Below are positions 32,247-40,924 of a stretch of 61,117 bases of DNA, piece after piece. The number at the start of each line of letters is the position of its first letter. Positions within the stretch are counted from its first letter, which is position 1. The stretch is from NCBI GenBank assembly GCA_959605475.1, contig CAUHFS010000005.1:1-61117 (forward strand). Direction: 5' to 3'. A model generated the notes under the pieces. That model was given only the letters and a program-made list of their open reading frames with translations, ran no database searches and was not told where the DNA came from. Origin of the DNA: an uncultured Collinsella sp. (GTDB lineage: Bacteria > Actinomycetota > Coriobacteriia > Coriobacteriales > Coriobacteriaceae). A program made the translations under genes and the position numbers.

Positions 32247-32486
32247 ATGATTATTCTGCGGCTTGACCGCATGCTCGCCGAACGCAAGATCTCATCCAAA
32301 GAGCTTGCGGAACGCGTGGGCATCTCCCAGGTCAATATGTCACGCATTAAGACGGGCAAGGTTTCTGCCATACGTTTTTCAACTCTTGACGCGATATGCC
32401 GGGCACTCGACTGCCAACCGGGCGATGTACTGGAATATATATCCGACGATGAAGCCGATAGCCTTTTTGGACTTAAAGATGAATAG
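32247..32486 (+). CDS. Xre-family helix-turn-helix regulator, YozG type
   Basis: This 79-residue DNA-binding protein is a single HTH domain: LRLDRMLAERKISSKELAERVGISQVNMSRIKTGKVSAIRFSTLDAICRALDCQPGDVLEYI. It follows the DUF2975 gene by nine bases and probably represses the shared promoter at 31559-31574. Confidence 0.9.
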   Translation: MIILRLDRMLAERKISSKELAERVGISQVNMSRIKTGKVSAIRFSTLDAICRALDCQPGDVLEYISDDEADSLFGLKDE

Positions 32487-32519
32487 CCATAATTAAGCCG
32501 CCAATCACGCCCTCAACGC

Positions 32520-32563
32520 AAATTGCCCGCCAGAACGACTTCCGTACTGGCGGGCAATTTGTT
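32520..32563. terminator. Bidirectional terminator
   Basis: AATTGCCCGCCAG (32521-32533) pairs with CTGGCGGGCAATT (32547-32559), followed by TGTTTTC. It serves the HTH gene and the converging gene at 32601. Confidence 0.88.
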
Positions 32564-32600
32564 TTCTATCAGCTAGATGCTCGATGAGCCGTGCAACTCT

Positions 32601-33689
32601 TTACGCAAACAGGCCGTAGATGCTGATGTTGGCCTTGGCGTAGAGGCCGTTAGCATACTCGGTCCACTTGGAGCTGGCACTCGAAGCCTGCGAGGAATAC
32701 TGCTGGTAGGCGGTGTAATAGGCGGTCATGGCCTGCTTATAGGTAGCGCTATCGGCCGTAAAGGCATCGTCAGCGAAGGCCTTGGCATAGGTGCTATCGG
32801 CGTCCTTCCAGGTGCCCTTCTCGCTATCCCACTCGTCGCCGGCAAGGTTGATAATATAGTCGGCGTAGTCCTTGCTCGCGGTCTCCTCGTTGCCGTCAGC
32901 AGGCTCGGTCGGGGCGGTTGGCATGCTTGCGGAGCTATCGCCGACCTTCTTCTTGTAGAGCTTCTGCAGCGTCGCGGACTGGCGGACGATCTGCTTGGCC
33001 TGGTCCTTGGACACGCCGTACTGTTTTGCCATGGTCTTGTAGTCGGAGGTGCCGATGGAATCCTCGGCGTACTTCTTCATCTCCTTAGAAGAGACGGTAA
33101 TGCCCTCGTCCTCGGCAGCGTCGAGCAGGATCTTGTTGCGCACATAGGACAGGATGACGTCGGCAGAAGGAGCGGTGTAGTTGCCATCGCTATCCTTGAC
33201 GGTATCGAGGCTGTACTGGCTCTCGATGGCCTCGCGCGCGGTGATGTCGCTCTTCTTGCCGTTGTAGCTATAGCTTGCCACAGTCGAATCGAGCTGGTCC
33301 TCGGTGAGGATCGCCGAGCCGACGCCCTTGCCGCCAAAGCCGCCGTTGCCGATAAAAAAGCCGACCACAGCAGCGATCACGACAGCGACCACAAAGGCGG
33401 CAATCATCGTCTTCTTGTGCTTGGATGCATGGTCGTCCGCGTCGGCGTCAGTTTCGTCCTCATCCTGGGCCTCGGGCATCAGGTTCTCGTCAGCGGCATC
33501 TGCGGCGATCTGAGCCTCCAGACGAGCGTCCTCCTCCTCGGCGGTCGTGCCAGCAGCAATGTGCTCGGCAGACGTACCGGCAACCAGATCGATCTTCTCG
33601 TCCTCATCACCGTCGGGGCCTTCGCCGCGCTCGATGATCTGGATGCCGTCGATCTCGTCCTTCTCGTCCTTCTTTTGAATCAGACCCAT
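32601..33689 (-). CDS. Membrane-anchored SurA-like protein
   Basis: This 362-residue protein has an acidic, probably disordered N-terminal 90 residues, then a single transmembrane helix (KTMIAAFVVAVVIAAVVGFFIG, about 93-114). A helical extracytoplasmic domain follows (AREAIESQYSLDTVKDSDG, ILSYVRNKILLDAAEDEGITVSSKEMKKYAED, YGVSKDQAKQIVRQSATLQKLYKKKV), resembling the N-terminal chaperone region of SurA/PrsA-type foldases. I see no parvulin isomerase domain. AAGGAG precedes the ATG. It probably assists export folding, but that is inferred from fold resemblance only. Confidence 0.65.
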   Translation of the reverse strand: MGLIQKKDEKDEIDGIQIIERGEGPDGDEDEKIDLVAGTSAEHIAAGTTAEEEDARLEAQIAADAADENLMPEAQDEDETDADADDHASKHKKTMIAAFVVAVVIAAVVGFFIGNGGFGGKGVGSAILTEDQLDSTVASYSYNGKKSDITAREAIESQYSLDTVKDSDGNYTAPSADVILSYVRNKILLDAAEDEGITVSSKEMKKYAEDSIGTSDYKTMAKQYGVSKDQAKQIVRQSATLQKLYKKKVGDSSASMPTAPTEPADGNEETASKDYADYIINLAGDEWDSEKGTWKDADSTYAKAFADDAFTADSATYKQAMTAYYTAYQQYSSQASSASSKWTEYANGLYAKANISIYGLFA

Positions 33690-33727
33690 ATCAGTTACTC
33701 CTTGTTAGGAAACATAGTCCGCAATAG

Positions 33728-33756
33728 AATACGCCCGACAGAGCGCCGGGCGTATT
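33728..33756 (-). terminator. Possible terminator of the isocitrate dehydrogenase operon
   Basis: Perfect 10-base stem AATACGCCCG/CGGGCGTATT with an AT-rich flank but no long T-run. Confidence 0.55.
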
Positions 33757-33815
33757 GATTCTCAGGTTATACGCAAACACTTAAGTACTATTTAGGCATT
33801 TGCAGCGTGCATACC

Positions 33816-34901
33816 TTAGGCCAGGTGCGCGATAACGGCATCGGCAAAGGCTTGCGTGCCCACAGCACCCTCAACGGAGCCGGTCTGGGCACGACGCACG
33901 TCACCGGTAACCTGTTCGCCCTCGTCGAGCGTGGCAGAGACGGCGGCGCGAATGCGATTGGCAGCGTCGTTCTCGCCCAGGTGATCGAGCATCATCGCAG
34001 CAGAGAGGATCTCGGCCGTGGGGTTGGCGATATCCTGGCCAGCGATATCGGGTGCCGAACCGTGCGTTGCCTCAAAAATGGCGCAGTCGGCACCGATGTT
34101 GGAGCCGGGCGCCATGCCAAGACCGCCCACCAGGCCGGCGCACAGGTCGCTCACGATGTCGCCGTACAGGTTTGGCAGCACCAGGACATCGAAGTCGTTG
34201 GGGTTCTGGACCAGGCCCATGCAGGTGGCGTCGACGATCTTGTCGTTGAACTCAATGTCGGGATAGTTGGCGGCCACCTCGCGCGCAACGCGCAGGAACA
34301 GGCCGTCGGTCGCCTTCATGATATTGGCCTTGTGCACGGCCGTCACCTTTTTGCGGCCGCAGCGGCGGGCATACTCAAAGGCGTACTCCACAATACGGCG
34401 GCTCTTGGCGATAGAGATGGGCTTGATCGAGATGGCGGAATCGGCGGTAAAGGTCTTCTGACCCGAGCGCTCGACGAGCTGTGAGAGCTCCTCGACCTCG
34501 GCTGCGCCCTCGTCGAACTCGATGCCGGCATAGAGGTCCTCGGTGTTCTCGCGCACGATGACCAGGTCGACGTCGCGGAAACGCGAGCCGTCGCCCGGCT
34601 GCGACAGACAGGGACGCACGCAGGCATACAGGTCAAAGTGCTTGCGCAGGGCCACGTTAACGCTGCGGAAGCCCGTGCCGACCGGCGTAGTGATGGGGCC
34701 CTTGATGGCAACCTTGGTCTCGGCGACCGCGTCGAGCACGTGCTGGGGCAGCGGCGTGCCAAACTCGTCCATGACGCCGGCGCCGGCCTCCTGGACATTC
34801 CAGTTGATCTGGACGCCGGTGGCCTCGACCACGCGGCGCATTGCCTGCGTAATCTCGGGACCGATACCGTCACCGGGAATCAGGACTACATCGTGCGCCA
34901 T
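33816..34901 (-). CDS. NAD-dependent isocitrate/isopropylmalate-type dehydrogenase
   Basis: This 361-residue beta-decarboxylating dehydrogenase most likely acts as isocitrate dehydrogenase. Markers are VVLIPGDGIGPEI at the start, NVALRKHFDLYACVRP with substrate-binding arginines, RENTEDLYAGIEF, KVTAVHKANIMKATDGLF with the catalytic lysine, and DLCAGLVGGLGMAPGSNIG with metal-binding aspartate; ATHGSAPDIAGQDIANPTA closes the cofactor site. Homoisocitrate or isopropylmalate use cannot be excluded. It follows the HEAT-like gene by six bases. Confidence 0.88.
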   Translation of the reverse strand: MAHDVVLIPGDGIGPEITQAMRRVVEATGVQINWNVQEAGAGVMDEFGTPLPQHVLDAVAETKVAIKGPITTPVGTGFRSVNVALRKHFDLYACVRPCLSQPGDGSRFRDVDLVIVRENTEDLYAGIEFDEGAAEVEELSQLVERSGQKTFTADSAISIKPISIAKSRRIVEYAFEYARRCGRKKVTAVHKANIMKATDGLFLRVAREVAANYPDIEFNDKIVDATCMGLVQNPNDFDVLVLPNLYGDIVSDLCAGLVGGLGMAPGSNIGADCAIFEATHGSAPDIAGQDIANPTAEILSAAMMLDHLGENDAANRIRAAVSATLDEGEQVTGDVRRAQTGSVEGAVGTQAFADAVIAHLA

Positions 34902-34907
34902 AATCTG

Positions 34908-35606
34908 TTACTCCTCGTCTTCGGCGTCGTCAGATTTTTTAACGCTAGCACGCTTCTTCTTTTTGGAGAGATCCAGGCCAAAACGTTTAACAAGCATTTC
35001 GCAAATCTCGCTCGAACGGGCCTTGAGATAGCTGCCCTTGCCGTTCTCGGCGTCGAACTTAAGGCGCAGCGCAAGCTTCTCTGCGACCTCGGCGTCGATC
35101 TCGCCCTGGCAAAACTCGTACAGGCAACCGAGCATGTCGCGATACTCAAGGTCGCCGTGGTAGCACTGGATGGCCTCGTCCAGGATGGGCCAAGCCTCGC
35201 GCGAACGCTCAACACTCGTGGCACCCCACACGCACAGCAGGCGGAAGGCGGCATAACGCAGCGTGGAGGAGATCTCGTCGAACAGCGCGGTCTCGGCACC
35301 CTCAAAGGCGTCCTCCATCTGCTCGGGGCAGGTGGAGGCGAGCGCCGCCAGGGCATCGAGCGCCTCCCAGCGGGTCTGAGCCTCGGGGCGGTCGAGTGCC
35401 TCGATCAGCGCGGGCACGCAGGGCACGACGCGCTGCGGATCGCGCTCGGCAAGCAGGTGCAGCACGCGGGCGGCAAACTGGCGGATGCGGCGCGTGGGGC
35501 AGCCGAGCTCCTGGACCAGGCGGTCGACGGCGTTCTCGTTCTCCTCTGCCAGCTGAAGCTGTGCCAGCTCCTCATCGGTGAGCTGTTCGTCTTTGTTTTC
35601 TGCCAT
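34908..35606 (-). CDS. HEAT-repeat-like protein, unknown function
   Basis: This 232-residue helical protein shows about three HEAT-like helix pairs between residues 30 and 180 (RIRQFAARVLHLLAERDPQRVVPCVPALIEAL, TRWEALDALAALASTCPEQMEDAFEG, LRYAAFRLLCVWGA), followed by a basic stretch (SKKKKRASVKKSDD) and an acidic end. It probably mediates protein contacts. It stands between a membrane protein gene and the isocitrate dehydrogenase with very short gaps, so all are in one operon. Confidence 0.7.
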   Translation of the reverse strand: MAENKDEQLTDEELAQLQLAEENENAVDRLVQELGCPTRRIRQFAARVLHLLAERDPQRVVPCVPALIEALDRPEAQTRWEALDALAALASTCPEQMEDAFEGAETALFDEISSTLRYAAFRLLCVWGATSVERSREAWPILDEAIQCYHGDLEYRDMLGCLYEFCQGEIDAEVAEKLALRLKFDAENGKGSYLKARSSEICEMLVKRFGLDLSKKKKRASVKKSDDAEDEE

Positions 35607-35621
35607 AGTTACCTCTTCTTA

Positions 35622-36050
35622 CTATTTCTTAGCGTGCTTGCCAGCACCCTTGCTGTCATCGGTGACCGAGATGAGCTGTCGGTCGGCAGCGCCATTACGA
35701 CGCGCGCGGCGGCGCTCCTCGGCGTCGCCCGCGTCGGCGGCGGCGCGGTGAGCCTTGTTGACGTTAAAGACCTCGTCGTGCTTGCGCCACGGACCGACGG
35801 ACTCGCCAAAGCTCATCTTAAGACCGGCGATAAAGCCACCGAGCCAGCCGATCGGCGCAAACTGCACCAGCGGGAACAGCGAGAACACCCAGGTCAGCAG
35901 GACGACTGCCGCCGCTCCTGCAAAGTTGGCGATCCAGTAGTCGCGCTTGGTGATGACGCGCTTTTCGCACGCCCACTGACCGCACAAAAAGCCGATGTAG
36001 ATCGCAAAGAGAAAGAGCACCAGCGCAAGCACCACGAACGTCCAGCTCAT
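35622..36050 (-). CDS. Small membrane protein, unknown function
   Basis: This 142-residue protein has two clear hydrophobic segments, SWTFVVLALVLFLFAIYIGF at the N-terminus and FAGAAAVVLLTWVFSLFPLVQF near 50. The C-terminal 60 residues are hydrophilic and Arg-rich (AEERRRARRNGAADRQ). The ATG at 36050 uses GGAG that lies within the last codons of the oxidoreductase gene, five bases away, so the two are coupled. I do not recognise the family. Confidence 0.7.
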   Translation of the reverse strand: MSWTFVVLALVLFLFAIYIGFLCGQWACEKRVITKRDYWIANFAGAAAVVLLTWVFSLFPLVQFAPIGWLGGFIAGLKMSFGESVGPWRKHDEVFNVNKAHRAAADAGDAEERRRARRNGAADRQLISVTDDSKGAGKHAKK

Positions 36051-36055
36051 GGGCG

Positions 36056-37135
36056 CTACTCCTCGTGATGGTGGCCGCAGCAGCACTCGTGGCCGTCGTC
36101 ATGACCGTGGCCGCCGCAGCACTCGTGGTCCTCGCCGTGATGGTGGCCGCAACCGCACTCATGCTCGTCGCCGTGCTCGCCGCAACCGCAGCCGTCCTCG
36201 TGGGCACCGTGCTCCTCGGGGCGATACTGCGACCAGTCCAGACCGGCGGCGATGGCGTCGGCCTCCTCCTTGTAGAGGACCGTGATGGCCTGGGTGCCCA
36301 GCTTGGCGCCACCGATAGCGTCGAGCATGTCGTAGAGCGTAAAGGCCACGTCGGCGCCGGGCAGCGCGAGCTCGCGGTCGTCGGCGTAAGCAAGGGCCAG
36401 GCGCAGGTCCTTAATGAAGTGCTCGACCATAAAACCGGGCTTGTAGTCGCCGTCGAGCGCCTTGGGAGCCAGGCTCTCCATGGCGCCGGACTTGCCGGTA
36501 CCGCCCAAGATCATCTGGCGGGTCTTCTCCAGGTCAAGGCCGCTCAGCTCGGCAAATGCCATGGCGTCTGCCATGCCGACCATGCAGGCGCCCAGCGACA
36601 CCTGGTTGGCGAGCTTGGCAGCCTGGCCCTTGCCAGCGCCGTCGAAGCAGCAGATGTTGGCCGCAAAGGTGGCAAGGATGTCGCGGACTGGGGCGATATC
36701 GTTCTCGGTGGCGCCCACGATAGCCGTGAGCGTGCCGGCGATAGCACCAGACTCGCCGCCGGTGACGGGGCAGTCAAACGCCATGCGGCCGGAAACCTGG
36801 GCGGCCTCGGCAATGTCGCGCGCCAGCTCGGGCGAGCTTGTGGTGAGGTCGATCAGGACCGCGCCGGGCTTAGTGCACGCGAGCAGGCCGTCGCCCGCCA
36901 GGTAGAGCTCCTCGACCTCGGAGGGATAACCCACCATGGTAAAGACGACGTCGGCGTTCGCCACGGCATCTGCCGGCGTATCGGCCCAAACGGCACCGCG
37001 CTCGATAAGCGCGGCGGCCTTGGACTTAGTGCGGTTGTTGACCGTGACGGGATAGCCGGCATCCAGGATGTGGCCGGCAATGGGGGCACCCATGATTCCG
37101 GTGCCGATGAATGCGACGGAGAGCTTGTTTGCCAT
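36056..37135 (-). CDS. Beta-hydroxyacid dehydrogenase (GarR/GlxR type) with His/Cys-rich tail
   Basis: This 359-residue NAD(P)-dependent reductase is of the 3-hydroxyisobutyrate/tartronate semialdehyde group. It has the dinucleotide fold VAFIGTGIMGAPIAGHIL, substrate block DCPVTGGESGAIAGTLTAIVG, and catalytic lysine region GKGQAAKLANQVSLG. The family ends near residue 300. Here about 50 more residues follow, dominated by His, Cys, Gly, Glu and Asp (for example CGCGEHGDEHECGCGHHHGE), ending HHHEE. Such tails usually bind nickel, zinc or copper. The combination is unusual and the frame through the tail is clean. Confidence 0.85.
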   Translation of the reverse strand: MANKLSVAFIGTGIMGAPIAGHILDAGYPVTVNNRTKSKAAALIERGAVWADTPADAVANADVVFTMVGYPSEVEELYLAGDGLLACTKPGAVLIDLTTSSPELARDIAEAAQVSGRMAFDCPVTGGESGAIAGTLTAIVGATENDIAPVRDILATFAANICCFDGAGKGQAAKLANQVSLGACMVGMADAMAFAELSGLDLEKTRQMILGGTGKSGAMESLAPKALDGDYKPGFMVEHFIKDLRLALAYADDRELALPGADVAFTLYDMLDAIGGAKLGTQAITVLYKEEADAIAAGLDWSQYRPEEHGAHEDGCGCGEHGDEHECGCGHHHGEDHECCGGHGHDDGHECCCGHHHEE

Positions 37136-37232
37136 GAAACCTTTCCTTTTGGGTTGGGTGTTATTACCAGGTTGAATACTCGGTGCCAGCGTTGGGCTGT
37201 GAGTCGAGGGCGATTACGGACGCAGCGCTTGC

Positions 37233-38189
37233 CTACTGGCCGCGCACGCGGCGGGCGATGCGGTCGGAAAGCGACGCCTTGTCGGCGCGGTTCTTACCCC
37301 AAAACGCGCAGGCCACCATGCCGGGGCCCACGTGCGAGCCGATGGTAGGACCGACGGAGCTGCGAATGATCGTGACGTCGGCGCAACCCTCCTCCTTGCG
37401 GATGGCGGCTTCGAGCCAGTCGCCGTCCTTCTCGGCATCGGCCGTCATAATGGCGATGGGCATGGTGCGATCGGGCACATAGTTCTCGCGGAACGACTTG
37501 AGGATGGACTTGAGCGCCTTCTTGCGACCGCGGTTGACGCCGATCAGCGACAGCGAGCCGGCCAGGTCGTAGGACAGCTCGGGTTTGACGTCGAGCTTTG
37601 CCGTGAGCTGTGCCGCCGCGGGCGGAATGCGGCCGCCGGCAGCCAGCGCGTCAAAGCTCTCGAGCGTAAAGTAACCGTGGACATAGGTCTTGGCCTCGTT
37701 TGCCCAGTCGACCAGCTGCTTGGCGGTCAGTCCCGCCGAACGCTGGCGCACGGCCTCAAGCGCCAAGAGCTCGCCGGTCGCACAGGGCAGAGCGTTGTCG
37801 ACCACGTACAGCTCAAAGTTGGGATACTCGGCGCGCACGGCGTCCGCCGCCTGGCACGCGGAGTTGTAGCTCGACGACAGCGCCGAGGTAAAGCACAGGT
37901 AGACCGTAGGCGTACCCTCTTTGGCGCACTCGGTAAAGAACTCGATATAGCGACCGAGCGACACAGCCGAGGTGGACACGCGGGCACCGGCGCGCATACG
38001 GTCGTAGAACTCCTTGGGTGTGATGCTCGACCAGATGTCGTCCGTGCGCTCTTCGCCATCGATAATGAAGGGGAAACCCAGGATATCGACATCGAGGTTC
38101 GCGGCGACCTCGGGGCTAAAGTCGCAGCAGGTATCGACGACGATGCGGCAACGGTCCGAATGACCGGCGGATGCGGCCTTGTCCATCAA
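37233..38189 (-). CDS. DegV family fatty-acid-binding protein
   Basis: This 318-residue DegV protein shows RIVVDTCCDFSPEVAANLDVDILGFPFIIDGEE at the N-terminus, STSAVSLGRYIEFF, CFTSALSSSYNSACQAA, and the C-terminal helix-strand domain to GSHVGPGMVACAFWGK. DegV proteins bind fatty acids and serve the FakAB kinase system in Gram-positives. It lies 97 bases upstream of the oxidoreductase on the same strand. Confidence 0.9.
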   Translation of the reverse strand: MMDKAASAGHSDRCRIVVDTCCDFSPEVAANLDVDILGFPFIIDGEERTDDIWSSITPKEFYDRMRAGARVSTSAVSLGRYIEFFTECAKEGTPTVYLCFTSALSSSYNSACQAADAVRAEYPNFELYVVDNALPCATGELLALEAVRQRSAGLTAKQLVDWANEAKTYVHGYFTLESFDALAAGGRIPPAAAQLTAKLDVKPELSYDLAGSLSLIGVNRGRKKALKSILKSFRENYVPDRTMPIAIMTADAEKDGDWLEAAIRKEEGCADVTIIRSSVGPTIGSHVGPGMVACAFWGKNRADKASLSDRIARRVRGQ

Positions 38190-38204
38190 AGCGACTCCTT
38201 ACGT

Positions 38205-38236
38205 AAAAAGGCGGCCACCCGCATGGGATGGCCGCC
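38205..38236 (-). terminator. Terminator of hpf
   Basis: GGCGGCCA (38210-38217) pairs with TGGCCGCC (38229-38236), followed by TTTTTAC on the minus strand. Confidence 0.85.
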
Positions 38237-38265
38237 AGCCGTTAACTCATGCAAGTTAACGTATT

Positions 38266-38850
38266 TTACTCGTCAAGTGTTTCGATGCGGGGCTTGATGA
38301 TGCCATATCCACCATTCTTACGGTGATACACCACATTGATAAGGCCGGTCGTCGCGTTCTCGAACACGTAGAAGTCGTGACCGAGCAGATCGGTCTGCAC
38401 CAGCGCCTGCTCCTCAGTCATCGGAGTGACGTCGATAACCTTCTCGCGGACGAGCAGGTCGTCTTCCTCCTCGGGCAGCAGCAGGTCGGCCAGATCCTCG
38501 ACGCGCTCGACCGGTGCGACATCCGCGGCGCTGGCACCACCCTGGCGGTTGTCCACGACCTTAGTCTTGAACTTGCGCAGCTGGCGGGTAACCTTATCGG
38601 CGGAGAGGTCGATGGCGGCATACATATCTGCGCCGTGCTCGGCAACGCGAATCACAGAGCCGCGGGCACGAACCGTGACCTCGACGATTGCCGGGTTGGG
38701 GTTCGAGGGGTTCTTCTCATAACGAAGCACGACGTCGACTGTCATGGGCTCGATATCGAAAACCTTGAGCGCCTCGCCGATCTTCTCATCCACATGCGCA
38801 CGCAGAGCATCGGTTACCGTCGTCTTGCGTCCAGAAACCTTGATATCCAT
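38266..38850 (-). CDS. hpf: Ribosome hibernation promoting factor, long form
   Basis: This 194-residue protein binds idle 70S ribosomes and promotes 100S dimers. The N-terminal domain starts MDIKVSGRKTTVTDALRAHV and contains VRARGSVIRVAEHGADMYAAIDLSADKVTRQLRKFK. After an acidic linker comes the dimerisation domain REKVIDVTPMTEEQALVQTDLLGHDFYVFENATTGLINVVYHRKNGGYGIIKP. The start at 38850 matches the family N-terminus; an upstream in-frame ATG at 38910 does not. Confidence 0.93.
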   Translation of the reverse strand: MDIKVSGRKTTVTDALRAHVDEKIGEALKVFDIEPMTVDVVLRYEKNPSNPNPAIVEVTVRARGSVIRVAEHGADMYAAIDLSADKVTRQLRKFKTKVVDNRQGGASAADVAPVERVEDLADLLLPEEEDDLLVREKVIDVTPMTEEQALVQTDLLGHDFYVFENATTGLINVVYHRKNGGYGIIKPRIETLDE

Positions 38851-39066
38851 ACGTGGCTCCAATCTGCCTCGGGGACTTACTGTACTGGCTATGTACCCAT
38901 TGCCGTGCATTTAATCACGCGGATTCCTAAAGACCCGAATAACGATTGCTTAATACCGCATACCGAAGTCTCGCACTTTTCTGTGGCAAAGTGCGCTATG
39001 GGAGGGCGTCGGCGACTTTGTATTTGGTCCCGAAAATTGGCTTTGACCTGCTGGTTTTATAGGGAT

Positions 39067-39101
39067 AAAAAAGCCGGGCTCCCCTATTGGGGAAACCCGG
39101 C
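39067..39101 (-). terminator. Terminator of the solute-binding lipoprotein gene
   Basis: GCCGGGTTTCCCC/GGGGAGCCCGGC on the minus strand, followed by TTTTTTATCC. A weaker CGCACTTT/AAAGTGCG hairpin lies near 38974-38997. Confidence 0.85.
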
Positions 39102-39167
39102 AGTGCGTGTTGAAACCGTGAAGAGGTGTCCTTTCCAACGTATAGGAGACACCACCCCTAGCAATAA

Positions 39168-40175
39168 CTAGCTATTAAGTTTGTTAATGTCGTCGTCAGT
39201 GATGGTGCCTTCCTGGCTGGACGATTTGTCCTCGGAGGATGCGGTCTCATTGTTGGAATCGGAGGACTCGCTGCCGGAGGACGTGGTCTCACTGGACTCA
39301 GAGTCGCCCGGCTGCACGTTAGCGCCCGAAACCGTCTTAGTGGTGAGGTCGTAGGGAATCTGGCCGTACCAGACGCAGTGAACCGCCTCGAGCGTGCCGT
39401 CGACCGTGATGTCGTCGAGGGCATCACTCACGGCACGGCACAGTTCGTCATTGGACGAGAGGCCCGCAACACCAAGCGTCGAGGGCGCCTCGAGCGCACC
39501 GACATAGGAGACCTCGCTCATCAGGCGTGCAAGATAGCCGCCGGCTGTGGAGTCGCAGATCACATAGTCGACCTCGCCAGACTCGAGCGCCTCAAAGCAC
39601 TCGTTGATGTTGGAGTAGGTCTTTTGGTTGGCGGTGATGCTCTGCTTAGCAAGCGCCTCCTGCGAGGCCGAGGACATCTGGACACCCAGAGTAGACGTGT
39701 TAAGGGTATCGGTGGAAACGCTTAGCGACCCACCATCGCTGGTTTTACCGAACACGGAAGCGGCATCGTACAGGCAGGTGCCGAGCGAGCTAACGTCCCC
39801 GTCCGTGGAGTTGATCTCGCCGATAAAGATATCAGCCTTTTTGTCGCCGAGCGCGGAACCTGCCGAGGACGCATCGACAAAGGCGACCTTAAGGCCCATG
39901 CGGCTTGCGAGGGCGCGGGCAGCATCGACTGCATACCCCGTAAGCTCGCCGTCGGCGCCCTGCATTGCCTGCGGCGCATCGGAAGTATCGAGGGCGACCG
40001 TCAGGGTTCCGGGAGTGACCAGGGCATCGTCCGACACCGCCGGCGTGACGGTCTCGTACTCGATCTGGTCGATCGTGGGAGTCGTGAACGTAGACAGCGG
40101 GTTGAACGCGCATCCGCTCAGGCCCAAAACGGCAATGACCGCTGCGGTCCCAGCACCTAACCGAGCCGCGTGCAT
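39168..40175 (-). CDS. Solute-binding lipoprotein (ABC amino-acid type)
   Basis: This 335-residue lipoprotein has the signal peptide MHAARLGAGTAAVIAVLGLS followed by the lipobox GC (LGLSGC). The mature part resembles family 3 periplasmic binding proteins: LTVALDTSDAPQAMQGADGELTGYAVDAARALASRMGLKVAFVD, IFIGEINSTDGD, and LESGEVDYVICDSTAGGYL. The C-terminus ends in a long Ser/Glu-rich, probably disordered tail. No permease or ATPase gene is adjacent. I prefer ATG at 40175 (GAGGGG seven bases upstream); 40193 is also possible, and the frame stays open to 40574. Confidence 0.8.
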   Translation of the reverse strand: MHAARLGAGTAAVIAVLGLSGCAFNPLSTFTTPTIDQIEYETVTPAVSDDALVTPGTLTVALDTSDAPQAMQGADGELTGYAVDAARALASRMGLKVAFVDASSAGSALGDKKADIFIGEINSTDGDVSSLGTCLYDAASVFGKTSDGGSLSVSTDTLNTSTLGVQMSSASQEALAKQSITANQKTYSNINECFEALESGEVDYVICDSTAGGYLARLMSEVSYVGALEAPSTLGVAGLSSNDELCRAVSDALDDITVDGTLEAVHCVWYGQIPYDLTTKTVSGANVQPGDSESSETTSSGSESSDSNNETASSEDKSSSQEGTITDDDINKLNS

Positions 40176-40924
40176 CAAGCTGCCCCTCACCATGTCCACT
40201 ACCCTGCCTTCTGTGTCGTATACGATCCGTGCGTTGCGCGGAATATCGGGTTGTTCCCACCAGCTGACCTGGTATTTGACCCCACACTTGCGCACCGGGG
40301 TGTTTGCTCGGGAGGCCGCAGCCACCCTCACGACTGGCCCGCTCGCCCGCGAGGCGGTATTGCCCCAAAGAAAGTAGAACGGACGGTGCGGCTTACATCT
40401 AGGACGCGCCATGATCGCGCCGCGCGCACGCGGTCGCTTACGTGGATCCCTTTGACCGCGTCTGTCTTGGACTAGGACGGGCATTTCGTCCGTCCGCAAC
40501 CACAGCCTGGTAGGAACGTAGCGCATTATAGCTAAGTTCAAGCTAAAGTTTAAGGTTAGGGGCGTCATTCGCATCGCGAGTACAGATTTCGCAGGTCAGG
40601 ACGGGCTGCACGTGGCCAGATTGAGCTCGTCGCCCCCTATGGGGAGCCTCGAGACGCCCGTTTTAGGGGCCGTGTGCAAAAAACGGCAAATATGAGTACT
40701 GTTACCAATTTAGTAGCAGCGATTTTCCACCTCGTGAGCCGGTTTCGAGCTCATTTAGCCCTGCTTAGCGCCTTGATTTCCCACATTTGTTTATTATCTT
40801 CGCGATTTTTACCGTTTCTCGATCCGCAAATATCAGATTTTGCTGTTACTAATTTTGTATCAGTACTCATTTTTGCCACTTTTTGCACAGCACCTATAAA
40901 CAGACCCCCTCTCAAAACCAACAT
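40176..40924. repeat. Gap with coding-like extension and a GAGTACTGTTAC repeat element
   Basis: From 40176 to about 40450 the lipoprotein frame stays open and partly looks like protein (KYQVSWWEQPDIPRNARIVY), but I see no start or known domain. From 40651 to 40895 lies a repeat element whose left arm (40677-40726, GGCAAATATGAGTACTGTTA core) pairs imperfectly with a right arm (40836-40888). About 80 bases of the left part recur at 55070-55150. Confidence 0.6.
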
